Assembly: GCA_018902385.1 (NCBI GenBank)
Contig: JABSSW010000040.1
Span: forward strand, 372,001 to 436,000
From: Physcia stellaris
Lineage: Eukaryota > Ascomycota > Lecanoromycetes > Caliciales > Physciaceae
DNA length: 64,000 nt
Direction of reading: 5' to 3'
Shown one piece after another: positions 1 to 9,664 of this stretch (position 1 is its first letter; the number at the start of each line of letters is the position of its first letter). The notes under the pieces are model-generated. The model saw only the letters and a list, made by a program, of their open reading frames with translations, made no database searches and was not told the DNA's origin. Position numbers and translations under genes: made by a program.

Positions 1-1090
1 CTCTTTTCAGGGTCCAGGGAACAGATGAGCGCTGAGATAGTATGGGTCCTTGGTCAAATCTAAGTTATACCCGACTTTGGAATGTACCATTGGATTTGCA
101 TAGAGTTAGTGTTCGGGGCGATCGATTGATCACAGGTTAACAAACACGATAAGAGATACAGGAAGCCATGAACAGAGATACGTGAAGGACGAAGAGCGAA
201 AGGCACGCGGGGGATCTATCGAGGGGGGAGCAGGGGTACTCTTGTAGATGGAGGTAGAGCTACATGGCGTTGTAACATGATTTCATGCACGAATACGGTT
301 CAGACAAATCAGACCCAGCAACCAAGCCGCATTCGAACGGCTAAGCGGAGATTGCCTTGAGGGTGGCTGCGAACTGCACCTGTTTGACCTTACCATGACC
401 GCAAGACATCTGGGGAAACTCCAAACTGCCTAAAAGGCAGCTTTCTAGAACGCGGGGCAAGTCTTCTGTCTCAAACCTGCACGCGGTCTAAAAGATGATC
501 AAGACGAGCAAGGTTCATAGAGTTGCGAACCGTCCCTCCTGATCGGTCGATGGAGTATTGGCGCGCATTCTCCACGCACGCTCCTCGTCGTTTCAGGCCA
601 TTTGAGCCGTTCGTCGCTTTCCAGTTTCGAAGCGGAAAGCCGTTCTTGCAGCTTTGCAGGTGTGCGGACAGGCCGATTGTGAGGCTCCACGTCGACACGA
701 GAGCGCCGTGTACCTGCATGTCCAGATGGTTCGAGCGGTCTCGATAAAGCTCCTAGCGAGAGTTTTCGGGGGTCGTTGGTGTTGGTCTTTCCTTGGCTGC
801 AGCATATAGAAAGTTGTTGATCTTTGCCTGTCTGAGGTTGACCAGCAGTGATCACCTAGGTAGCGCGCTTTAAGGCCAGACTAGAAGCTTAGCATACATG
901 TAAGTAGCGATGGTGGCTTCAAATGCTCAGGGATTGACGATTGGACAAGTGCCTCCATTCGTTTGCAATTCTGCCTTTACAATGATACTCGTAATAATAA
1001 TCAGCCCAACACCACCCCATCGGGAGAATTGCTTACACTGTCAACATCGCCCCCATCTATACCGTGAAGTCGCCCCACCACGCCTCGATA
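1..1090. other. Left flank, no supported gene
   Basis: This stretch has ordinary base composition. Several overlapping open frames of 60-118 codons occur between 471 and 1101 on both strands, but none resembles a known family, and none shows paired splice sites that would extend it. The last five bases (1086-1090, CGATA) are the left target-site duplication of the adjoining retrotransposon. Confidence 0.5.
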
Positions 1091-1209
1091 TGTTGAAGTA
1101 GGAATAGTTCATTGATTATATCGATGATAATGCTAAGTGTACAGGATTTGGAGTTGAGGTTTTCACCAGGCTTCCTGCAACCCTAACCCTAGATGAGCTA
1201 ACTGCAACA
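1091..1209 (-). repeat. 3' LTR of the copia element
   Basis: This 119-bp repeat matches 6789-6907 with five visible differences, all G/A transitions. It ends with TGTTG/CAACA inverted termini. Unlike the interior it retains normal composition and carries the telomere-like string CCCTAACCCTA near its right end. It is the downstream LTR because the polypurine tract lies just inside it. Confidence 0.92.
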
Positions 1210-1219
1210 CCCCCCCTCG
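1210..1219 (-). other. Polypurine tract and adjacent palindrome
   Basis: On the minus strand the sequence GAGGGGGG directly precedes the LTR start TGTTGCAG, as expected for the plus-strand primer of an LTR element. Next to it, 1217-1233 is an almost perfect palindrome (CTCGAACC, one spacer base, GGTTCGAG). These positions fix the orientation of the element. Confidence 0.75.
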
Positions 1220-1750
1220 AACCGGGTTCGAGTAAAGTCTACTGACGAAAATGAATTTATCACTCAAAATTGATGTGAATCTCATTTTACGCTGTAAAAC
1301 ATTCCAATATTCAATGTAATGATTTAAAATCGAAAAAATTCAACATGCTATGACAACAATACAACGCTTTTGAATTTAATTCATGCTCAACATTTGAATA
1401 AAACAACGAAACTTGATAAAAATCAGAATTTTGATAAATTCGTCGACAAACATGTTTTGAATAAAAATGTAATGTAAACGAATTCGATTAGTTTTGATTT
1501 CGTTTCGAATGTAATGATAAACGATATCGACGTGTTTGATGCGATCATGATAAATTGAATTTTCGACGAAAATTTTGACATTTTGATTATCGATATGTAT
1601 TTGTAAAATAACGTATTTGTCACGTTGATGATAAATGTGTAAATCGACGAACAAATTTCGAAATCATGTGATTTTTTTAATAATCGTCGAAATGATTATA
1701 TATTTTGCAACGCATGTGAAAGTGATCACGATAAATTGAAATTTTGACAT

Positions 1751-2296
1751 TCAATTTATTGATTTTTCATTGAGAATGAAAACGTAAACGTCAATTGATT
1801 TTTTAATGATCAAATCGTTATCGTAATTGACGTCACAATAGTTTTGTAAATCAAAATTTTTTTTTTCGTAAACGATATTTAAACGATCAATGATATTGAA
1901 ATAATCGAAAATATCGTTTGCGACGTTCATGTGAATTTTGCTTGAATTTTGAACGAAACGATTGACGATGAAAATGACGTTAAAAACATTTGATTTGATT
2001 TCGATCATGACAAACATGACGAAATCAATTTTGATTTGATACAATTTTGTGTCGAATTCAAAAATTTGATTTTCGTTAAAAATCGAAACGAAATTCGTTC
2101 GCATTGAAATATGTATTGATTTGATTTCATTTCGATCAAATTTGATGACAATGCGTTTGATGTAAATTTTTTGATTGAATCGAATTTTTTTGCGATCACG
2201 ATTTTTGATGACGATCATATTTAAATAAAAATTAATTGATTTTATATCAATCATTTCGAAAACAACGAACAATTTTTTTTTGATTTTGTTGATCAT
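1751..2296 (-). pseudogene. Decayed copia RT C-terminus and RNase H
   Basis: This 181-codon open stretch follows the copia layout after the RT core. It has a relic of the conserved RDR..R..F.QK.YI region, the YQ and RF.QN.SK.H segments, and a D.NY.ND..IKKS..VYVF segment typical of the RNase H start. It contains no Gly, Pro or Trp. It stops at TGA (1751-1753) exactly where the family has Trp, and the same frame continues beyond the stop with SK.Q, as in related elements. It is a relic, not a functional gene. Confidence 0.8.
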
Positions 2297-2447
2297 GACG
2301 ATAAAAAAAACAATGATTTTGATATCGTCAATTCAGAAAATGAATATGAAATTCTTGAAATTTTTCGTCGTTGCAAAGATGTTGTGATCGGCATGTAAAT
2401 GATGCAAATTCAATTTTTCAAAAAAAAAAATCTGTTAAACGTTCGTA

Positions 2448-2696
2448 TCATAAACGAAAAAATTGTTTAAAATCGTATAAAATTTTGTGAAATTTGCAAA
2501 TTCTTTTTTCGTTGTAATTTTCGAAATATTTAACGTATATTTTTGTATCGATGAAATCGTAAAAAAAAACAATTTTGACGTTCATTTGTTCGATTTTCAA
2601 ATTCAAAAATGCGACGATGACGAACAAAACTCGAAAAATCATTGATTTGATCACGAAAACAAAAATTTGTTCGAAATCAATGTCATATTGTTGCAA
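2448..2696 (-). pseudogene. Decayed copia reverse transcriptase core
   Basis: The 82-codon frame retains the copia RT signature: a QQYDIDFEQIF start, a QMNVK.VFF.DFID segment (family: QMDVKTAFLNG.LDE) with the first catalytic Asp region, IYVKYFE, and KILYDFKQFFRL (family: KALYGLKQ.PR.W). It ends in TGA (2448-2450) precisely at the conserved Trp. No Gly, Pro or Trp codon remains. It lies upstream of the RNase H relic on the same strand. Confidence 0.82.
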
Positions 2697-3796
2697 ATAA
2701 TTTTTGACAACTCATCGAATTTTGTAACGAATTTTTTTTTTTCGACATTTCGTTTGATTTTGAAAATTCATTTATCGTTTAAAAATTTTCGATCATCGAA
2801 TGTACGATTTATCAAAATTCATGTATTGTTTTTGTTCAAAAACTGAATTTCGTTTTCGACGACGTTCATTCAATTTGACGAATTTGAATTATTTATGATT
2901 TGTGTTCATGTATTGAATTCGTCGTCATTCATATTGTTGAAAGCAACGAAATTTTCAAAATTGATGACGTTTTGAATTTCGATAAAATCAATTAACAATG
3001 AAATTGAATTGACAACGCATAAATCATTGTGTTATTCGAAAAAACGTTCGACGAAAATAAAATTTTTTTCGATACAATTCAAAAAAGCGACGAAATCGTC
3101 GAAAAAATGTTTTCAATTTGTCAGTAATTTTGTCATAACAACGTTAAATACTTTTGTTGTATTGTTTAATATAGACGAATAAACAAATGAATTCATAAAA
3201 AAATCAATTTGCTTGATTTGACGATTTGAACGCATGATGATAAATTTATGAAAAATGATTGAAAATATGTTTTATGAAATTTTTGATGCGAATTTGATTT
3301 TGCGAAAAATAATCGATTTATTTTTGAAAATGATAATTTTCGAAACAATAACGTTTGAAACTGTGCTTGAAATAATAAAACATTTTTTTTGTTTAAATGC
3401 AATGATTTCGCTAAAAATCGTGTATTGTTTAAAAATTGCAACATCGTAAAAATCGACGTTTTTGATTTTGCGTATTTCGTTGTCGTTAAAAAATAAAATT
3501 CATACACGATAAATCGTGTCGTCGTCGTATTCAATGAAAATGTTTTTGTCATCGCGAAATTCGAAATGATTTTTGTGTTTAAAATTTTTGACGACGTACG
3601 CGATGATTTCAAACGAATGCAAATTAAAAAAATTTGAAACAATGTCGATAAATTTTTCAATAAAATTTATGTCGTCAAAAAAAATCGAAAAACGACGTTT
3701 TTTGATATATGTCATGATCAAAATGACGTTTAATCACAGAAAATCAAATATGTCGTCGTCAAATAACGTCGTTTGAATCATGATTGTAATCGTACG

Positions 3797-4279
3797 TTAA
3801 TGAATTTCAACGATTTCATTTACATTTTGAACGTCGATAAAAACGAATTCGAATAAAATGTTTTTGAAAATCAAAAATGCATCGAATTTGATATTGCGAA
3901 ATTCGAAATCATAATCAATTTTGACGATTTTGATTTTCACATTGTATTGATTTTTCATCAAAAAAATATAAATCGAAAAATAAATCATTCATTTTGCTTT
4001 GTTTTTGATCGTATAAATATCGATTTTTCGACATCAATCACAAATGAACGTGATGTAACACGTTTTTTGTTCGTAATCGAATATCGAAATAAATACAAAA
4101 TCAATATGTATGATGTGAAATTTTTTTGAAATTCGTTTGATGTTTTCGTTTCGATTGAATTTTCGTTTAATTTTGATTTGTTTGTATATATCGCAATGAT
4201 TATTCGAAACGTCGTCAACATAATTGATTTGCAAAAATTTAAAATATATTCGAAAAACAAAATAATTAAAATGTTTCAA
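3797..4279 (-). pseudogene. Decayed copia integrase
   Basis: Two neighbouring minus-strand stretches keep integrase landmarks. In 4034-4279 the relic FHIIHIDF...YITFICD matches the copia IN start around the first catalytic Asp. In 3797-3988 the relic KIDYDFEFRNIKFDAFL...FEF...QNVNEIVEIH corresponds to the DNG.EF.N second-Asp segment and the QNG..E third-acid segment. The frame is broken between them. The position upstream of RT supports copia order. Confidence 0.68.
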
Positions 4280-6767
4280 TCGTTTATGTCATGTAAATAA
4301 CGAAATAAACAAAACAATGATCAAAACAATCATTTGACTGTTTTGCAACATAATTGCATAAAAATCATTTTCGCTCAAAAACGTTCAAACAACAAAAACA
4401 TCACGATTTCTAAACACGTGATCGAATGTGTTTCAATGAATATTCTGTTTTTCGAAAACAAATATCGAAAAAAAATTGACAAACGAATCGAACATGTAAT
4501 ACATCGATAAAATGAAAATTTCAATGATTTTTTCATTTGATAAAACGATAAAAAATTGTATCATGTTCAAATTTGAAATCGAAAAACGAATTTTATCGAC
4601 GATTAAAACGATAAATTCGTAAAAACGAAATGATTGAATAAAATGTTTGTTTTTGCAAACATGAATATTTGTTTTCGAATCAACGTATCACAACATGTTG
4701 TTGATCGTTCGAACAATCGATAAAACACGTTTTCAATTGACGATCGATTGTAATTGTCAATTCATTTCGTTTTTAACGTAATCGAGCATGTTTTTGTTTA
4801 ATCAACTTTTGTATGCAATGTTGAAATTTTGTCAAAAACATCGTTTGAAATCATGATAAATTTGATTTGTTTCAACGCATTTAAAAAAAAAATATCACGA
4901 TGATTTCACATATTTGAAAAATTTTGACGTGAAAATGAACGTTTGATCATCGTGAATACGTGTTCGCTTGTTTGACGATTTCGAAATTTGTGTGATCATG
5001 ACGACGAATTTGAAAAATTGAACGATTTTTGCATAATGACGAAATTCGAAACAAAACTTATTGACATTCGTATTGAATTCGATTCAATTGTTGCGTTGTT
5101 GTTGAACGAAAAAAAAATGAACGTGTTTCATTTTGACGAACAAAATGTTTTGACAAATGACGAATATAATAATGAGAATTTCGACATTCATAATGATGAA
5201 ATCATTTTGAATAAATTTCACGACAACGACGAACGATTCAACGTTATTCGATTTTGAATTGAAATTTAAAAATGTAAAAATGATATTCATGACGAAAACG
5301 AACGTTTTTTTTTTTGAATTGAAATGCAATAACGATTCAACGTTTCAAAAAAATGTTTTGATTCAAAATAATGAAACGATGTGAAACATGCACGAAATTA
5401 AATAAAAAATTATGTGTTTTGATGATTTCAAAATTATGACGATTTTGAACGATTTTCAAATCAAACGTTTTGACGACGACATGTTCGTTCGTATAATTTT
5501 TCGTTTTGATTTCATTTGTCATGAAATTTTTGATAAAACGAATTCGTATGAATTTCGTGATAATTTATTCAACATTTAAAAATTGAAAATGATTTTTGAT
5601 TTCAAATTTTCAAAAATAATAATTTTCGAAACGATACAATGATTTGATGTAAATCAAAAATTTGATCGAATGATTTTTCATTTTGATTTGAATACGTTTA
5701 TTAAAAAAATGATATGAAATGATTATCGTGTTTGTTTCGTTTCATGCATTTTTTTATTGTCAAAACTTATAAACAATTGTGTAACGACGACGAAAACAAA
5801 TGCGTCAACTGTTTGATTTTTTCGAAATGACGATCGTATGATCTATTTCGAAACAAACAATGAAATAAAATAAACAAAAAATGTATTGATATGTGTATCG
5901 AAAATAAATTGAAAATAATATAACGAGCAATGAAAAATACAAAAAATTGATAAAAAAAAAATAACGAAATCAATTATTTGTTTTGTAAAAAACAAATCAA
6001 TGACACGATTTTCGAATTCAAAATTTCGTTCAAATTTTCATTTATGCGATACGAAAAAATCAACAAACGATCAAACGTTTGAACGAACAAAATAAACGAA
6101 TGTTCAAACATTCGAATCAAATGTAATTTAACAATAAATTAATAAAAAAAATGAAATTTAATGTAAAAACATAATTTTCAACAATGAAATTTCATCGAAA
6201 ATAACGTCGATTCGAATATGAAAATTCGATTTGAAAAATTTAACGCAAATAACGCATTCAATTTGATAAAAAAATGTGCGCAAATGTTCAAAATTTGCGT
6301 GTGAAATTCGAATCGAAATTTTGAATGACGATTGATGTTGATAATCGTTTGAACAATAATTCAAACATAAAACATCATGATGAAATGTTTTGACGACACG
6401 TAAATAAAACAGAATGTTATAATGATTTAAGTATCGCAATGAATCATGATATCGATCAAATGAATATTTTGCGCACGATGTTGAAATGATAAAAAAAATG
6501 TAAATCGTTGTTTCGACGACGAAAATCATCGAAATTCGTTGAAAAATTAAAAAACGATATGTATACGCGAATTAATTCATGTAATAAAAACAACAAAATA
6601 ATGAATCAATAAAAAAACAATAAATTCAACGTTGAAAATCGAAAAAATTCGTTTGATTCATTTTTTTCAAAAAATGTATTCGATTTCGTAAAAATTGCGC
6701 ACGACGATGCAAAAATCATTGAAAAAATGAAAACGACGAAACGAATAATGTTTGATTGATAAAAAGC

Positions 6768-6788
6768 GAGCTGTTCGAGCTCATAATT
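6768..6788 (-). other. Primer-binding-site candidate (initiator-Met half-tRNA type)
   Basis: Read on the minus strand, the 5' LTR ends CAACA, followed after two A residues by TTATGAGCTCGAAC. The first bases are complementary to CUCAUAA, the anticodon loop of eukaryotic initiator tRNA-Met. This is where the cleaved half-tRNA primer of Drosophila copia ends. The rest of the match is imperfect, and the site also contains a small inverted repeat (GAGCT/AGCTC). Use of this primer is an inference. Confidence 0.5.
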
Positions 6789-6907
6789 TGTTGAAATAGA
6801 AATAATTCATTGATTATATCGATGATAATGCTAAGTGTACAGGATTTGGAGTTGAGATTTTCACCAGGCTTCCTGCAACCCTAACCCTAGGTGAGCTAAC
6901 TGCAACA
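6789..6907 (-). repeat. 5' LTR of the copia element
   Basis: This is the partner of 1091-1209, of identical 119-bp length and flanked by the second CGATA duplication. Four of its five differences from the other LTR are G-to-A here and one is G-to-A in the other copy. All fall in GG or AG contexts, so all are CpC or CpT changes on the complementary strand. Confidence 0.92.
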
Positions 6908-6912
6908 CGATA

Positions 6913-8432
6913 AGTACATACACCTCGAGTATCGTACGAATAACGCACAGTGCAACAATGCTTACTTACGAGGTTGAAAGGGTAGAATCTCGCACAATGT
7001 CCGCTGCACAAGGTGTTTCTCCTACTTTACTACATGTCCTTTTTTTAAATATCATTTCGGTGAGGGCGCTGACATCATGACATGTAGCGAAAACTTCAAC
7101 TGTTAGCATGTGATCGCTTCGCATAGAAGAAGAGGAAGGTCTTAAACATCATCCTCGATTCCCTTTCCATTAAATGGAAACCTCGATGAGCTTTGCATAC
7201 TCGGCTCACGAAGATCATGACAGCGGTGAGATACACAAATCTCCGCAGCCTACTTGGTAGGCAGATTTCCACACAACGCAGGACTGTAGTATATTATCAC
7301 AAGCTCTGCAGCCTTGTAACCCAAGTCAACCTTGCTCTGTCCCCGCCGCGTTCTATGGAGAATCTGACTGCCGCTGTCCAGCCCTTTGCATGACTTCCGG
7401 CGAACTCCAAGCAATTAAAAGAAAACTTAGTTTTCGTATTTTTAATTCCCCTAAGTATGTCAAGATCCATATTGGGAACTGTCAGTTCTATCGTCTTGAA
7501 AATGCTCATAGCACAAGAGATAAGGAAAACATGAACGCAAGCATCTTCCCAGTAGTCTATTTCATGTACATTTTCATTCTTGGTGCATTACCAGCACAAT
7601 TCTTCAACGAAACCACCTGCAGGCCAATGACATCGCAATCTCATAATTCTTCCATCTTGGCATCTTGAATGTAAGTCGAGCTTCCAAAACCCGCCTGAGG
7701 AGCACGGTGTCCGCTGACCATGCCGTCCAGGCCCACTGAACCTCTCGTTCATCGCATCCCTGCTGACAACCTCTGCAACATGCCCGTAGAGCTCTATCGA
7801 TTTCTTGTCTGCCTCCACTTTCACGATAGTCTACTAGCAAGTATGCAAGCTCGTACGCCACCATCCCTAAAAACGACATCCATAGTCTTTTTCCCTTTGG
7901 GCAATTGGGGTGGATGGGCTGGAAGTCTCTAAAGAAAGGCTACATTATATTTGGGATTTCCAGTTTGCCTTGCTACAAGGTTGGCCTGAAGGGCATCATA
8001 ATTACCAATGGCAGGATGGAGTACGCACGACCTCTAGGAACAGTAGAGAGATACTTTGAACCAAAAAATAAAAAAGTCCAACCAAAGGCAGCCAGATCTG
8101 TGAGCTATGCTGGTCTTAGCACACATTAACACGCGGAGTGCTGACGTCTGAAAGCTTTGCGCCCGAGCGACGGTGCCTGGCAATAGGTAATCATAGCCGT
8201 ATGATGCCCGGAAACCCTCGGTCTTCTAGATATGTTCGATGCAGGCAGTTCATTGGTTTTCAAAGGCGTGCTTGAGCCTAACCATGTTTCGATCGTAGAC
8301 CCCGCATTGAGATAAAGAGAGCTAAGATGAAGAGATAATTGCAGACCCTCACTCTGTTCCTTCCGTCGGCATTGTATCGGCTCAAATCGAAATAGCAAGT
8401 CAAGGACTCAGAATTAGATTGTGATACGAAGC
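6913..8432. other. Intergenic region upstream of carbonic anhydrase
   Basis: The base composition is normal. Short open frames on both strands (for example 7390-7668 plus and 7588-7879 minus) overlap one another, match no family I know and lack convincing splice continuity. I see no supported gene here. It probably includes the promoter of the gene at 8433. Confidence 0.45.
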
Positions 8433-8995
8433 ATGCCGACACCGATCCAAGAGAACTTAGTCGACAGGAACCAAGAATATGCGGCCGACTTCAAAGATGG
8501 ACATTTGGATCTGCCTCCTGCAAAGAAGTACGCTGTCGGTCGGTTGCCCAAGGCTTTCTAGAGGAACTCGTATCAGAACTGATGCCCGCAGTGACCTGTA
8601 TGGACGCTCGTATCGATCCAGCCTCAGCCTTCGGCATCTCGCTGGGGGATGCACATGTGATTCGCAACGCTGGAGGCAGTTCCCACGAGGCCTTACGCTC
8701 ACTCGTCATCTCGGAGCAGCTGCTGGGAACAACGGAGATTGTGTTGATCAAGCACACAGGGTGTGGGATGTTGACCTTTAGCAATCAAGATGCTCACGGT
8801 GTCGTTGCACAGAATCTGGGGGCTGAAGGCGAGGCGGAATTGGATGGGCTGGATTTTCTGCCGTTCGAAAACCTCGAGCAGGGCGTCAAAGACGACGTTG
8901 CCTTCTTGAAAGGGAGCAAAGCGATTCCTGATTTTGTAAGCGTAAGCGGCTGGATATATGAGGTTGAGACTGGCAAGGTCAAGCCTGTCCTTTGA
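8433..8995 (+). CDS. Beta-class carbonic anhydrase
   Basis: This 169-residue protein catalyses reversible hydration of CO2 to bicarbonate. Exons are 8433-8538 and 8592-8995. The 53-bp intron is fixed by the phase join that restores the beta-class motif AVVTCMDARID. Zinc ligands are Cys38 and Asp40 (CMDAR, with Arg42 pairing the Asp), His90 and Cys93 (HTGC). The length fits the small fungal beta-CA type rather than the longer Nce103 type. No targeting peptide is obvious, so a cytosolic location is likely. Choosing the ATG inside the intron (8582) would lose the first exon, so I reject it. Confidence 0.93.
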
Positions 8996-9664
8996 TTGAT
9001 ATAAATCACATTTATATCAATCCGACTGTTCACCCAGTCCCCTCAAGTAGCGCTACTAAAACATTTTGCTCCCACAATGACAAGAAACCCCAAAGGTAGT
9101 CGTCTCAATGTGTTGATCCATACATTTTCCCGATGTCTTTTCTCCATACAGTGGCTGTCAGATCTTCCAGCTTTTTCGTCATATACTCGATGCCCGCTAG
9201 GTCTGTCACGAGTTTCGTTGATCTCGAAAGTTGTTGCAGAATTGCATGAACAGTTGAACAACAACACTGACAAGCCGCCACAAGGTCAATGACCCTGTGA
9301 TTATGTTTTGCCATGGGAGTCTTGCCTTGCTCCACTTGATGCTTCGTGTGACCAAGTCTGAAACTGCTTGCCTGGAGCTCACTTGATTTAAATCCGACTT
9401 ATGATTCTAGATGCAGCCGGGGCTGCGGATCTTGGCTTTGAGATTTAGGCTGACAAGGTCGCTGAGTGCAGCTTTTGGAGGATTTTCTCGGTGAATCCTT
9501 GTCAATGGAATGGGTTACAGTTGAACGCTTTGCCTGTAACAACCAGAAGAGTCTATAGACCAAAAGTTTCCTGCATCAGATGTAGGTGCATTCTGTGTGG
9601 CAAATTTACCATCTCCCACACACACACATTGTTCCGTACTTGTAGTTTTATCGTATTAAAAGTT
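8996..9664. other. Convergent 3' intergenic region
   Basis: This lies between the 3' ends of the carbonic anhydrase and Atg22-like genes. It holds a CA-dinucleotide run near 9620 and short unsupported frames. I see no gene. Confidence 0.5.

Larger units (their letters stand above)
1091..6907 (-). mobile_element. Complete but decayed Ty1/copia-type LTR retrotransposon
   Basis: The 5,817-bp element is bounded by two 119-bp LTRs that begin TGTTG and end CAACA. Identical CGATA target duplications lie at 1086-1090 and 6908-6912. A polypurine tract (minus-strand GAGGGGGG) abuts the LTR at 1210, and a primer-site candidate abuts the other LTR at 6788, so transcription runs on the minus strand. Decayed integrase, reverse transcriptase and RNase H frames occur in the order IN-RT-RH, which is the order that defines copia elements and excludes gypsy. 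The interior is extremely AT-rich and has lost almost all CpC and CpT on both strands. The element cannot encode a working polyprotein. Confidence 0.93.

Noticed and set aside
471-855. Overlapping minus-strand frames up to 118 codons near the left edge
   Set aside because: They overlap in three frames, show no motif and have no splice continuity.
1172-1195. Telomere or subtelomere boundary from CCCTAACCCTA
   Set aside because: Only two repeat units are present. The string sits at the same internal position in both LTRs and is flanked by normal sequence.
1376-6529. Many 60-180-codon open frames in the first AT-rich island, as novel AT-rich genes
   Set aside because: The frames lack Gly, Pro and Trp as a direct result of CpY loss, and several align to copia integrase, RT and RNase H motifs. 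They are transposon relics.
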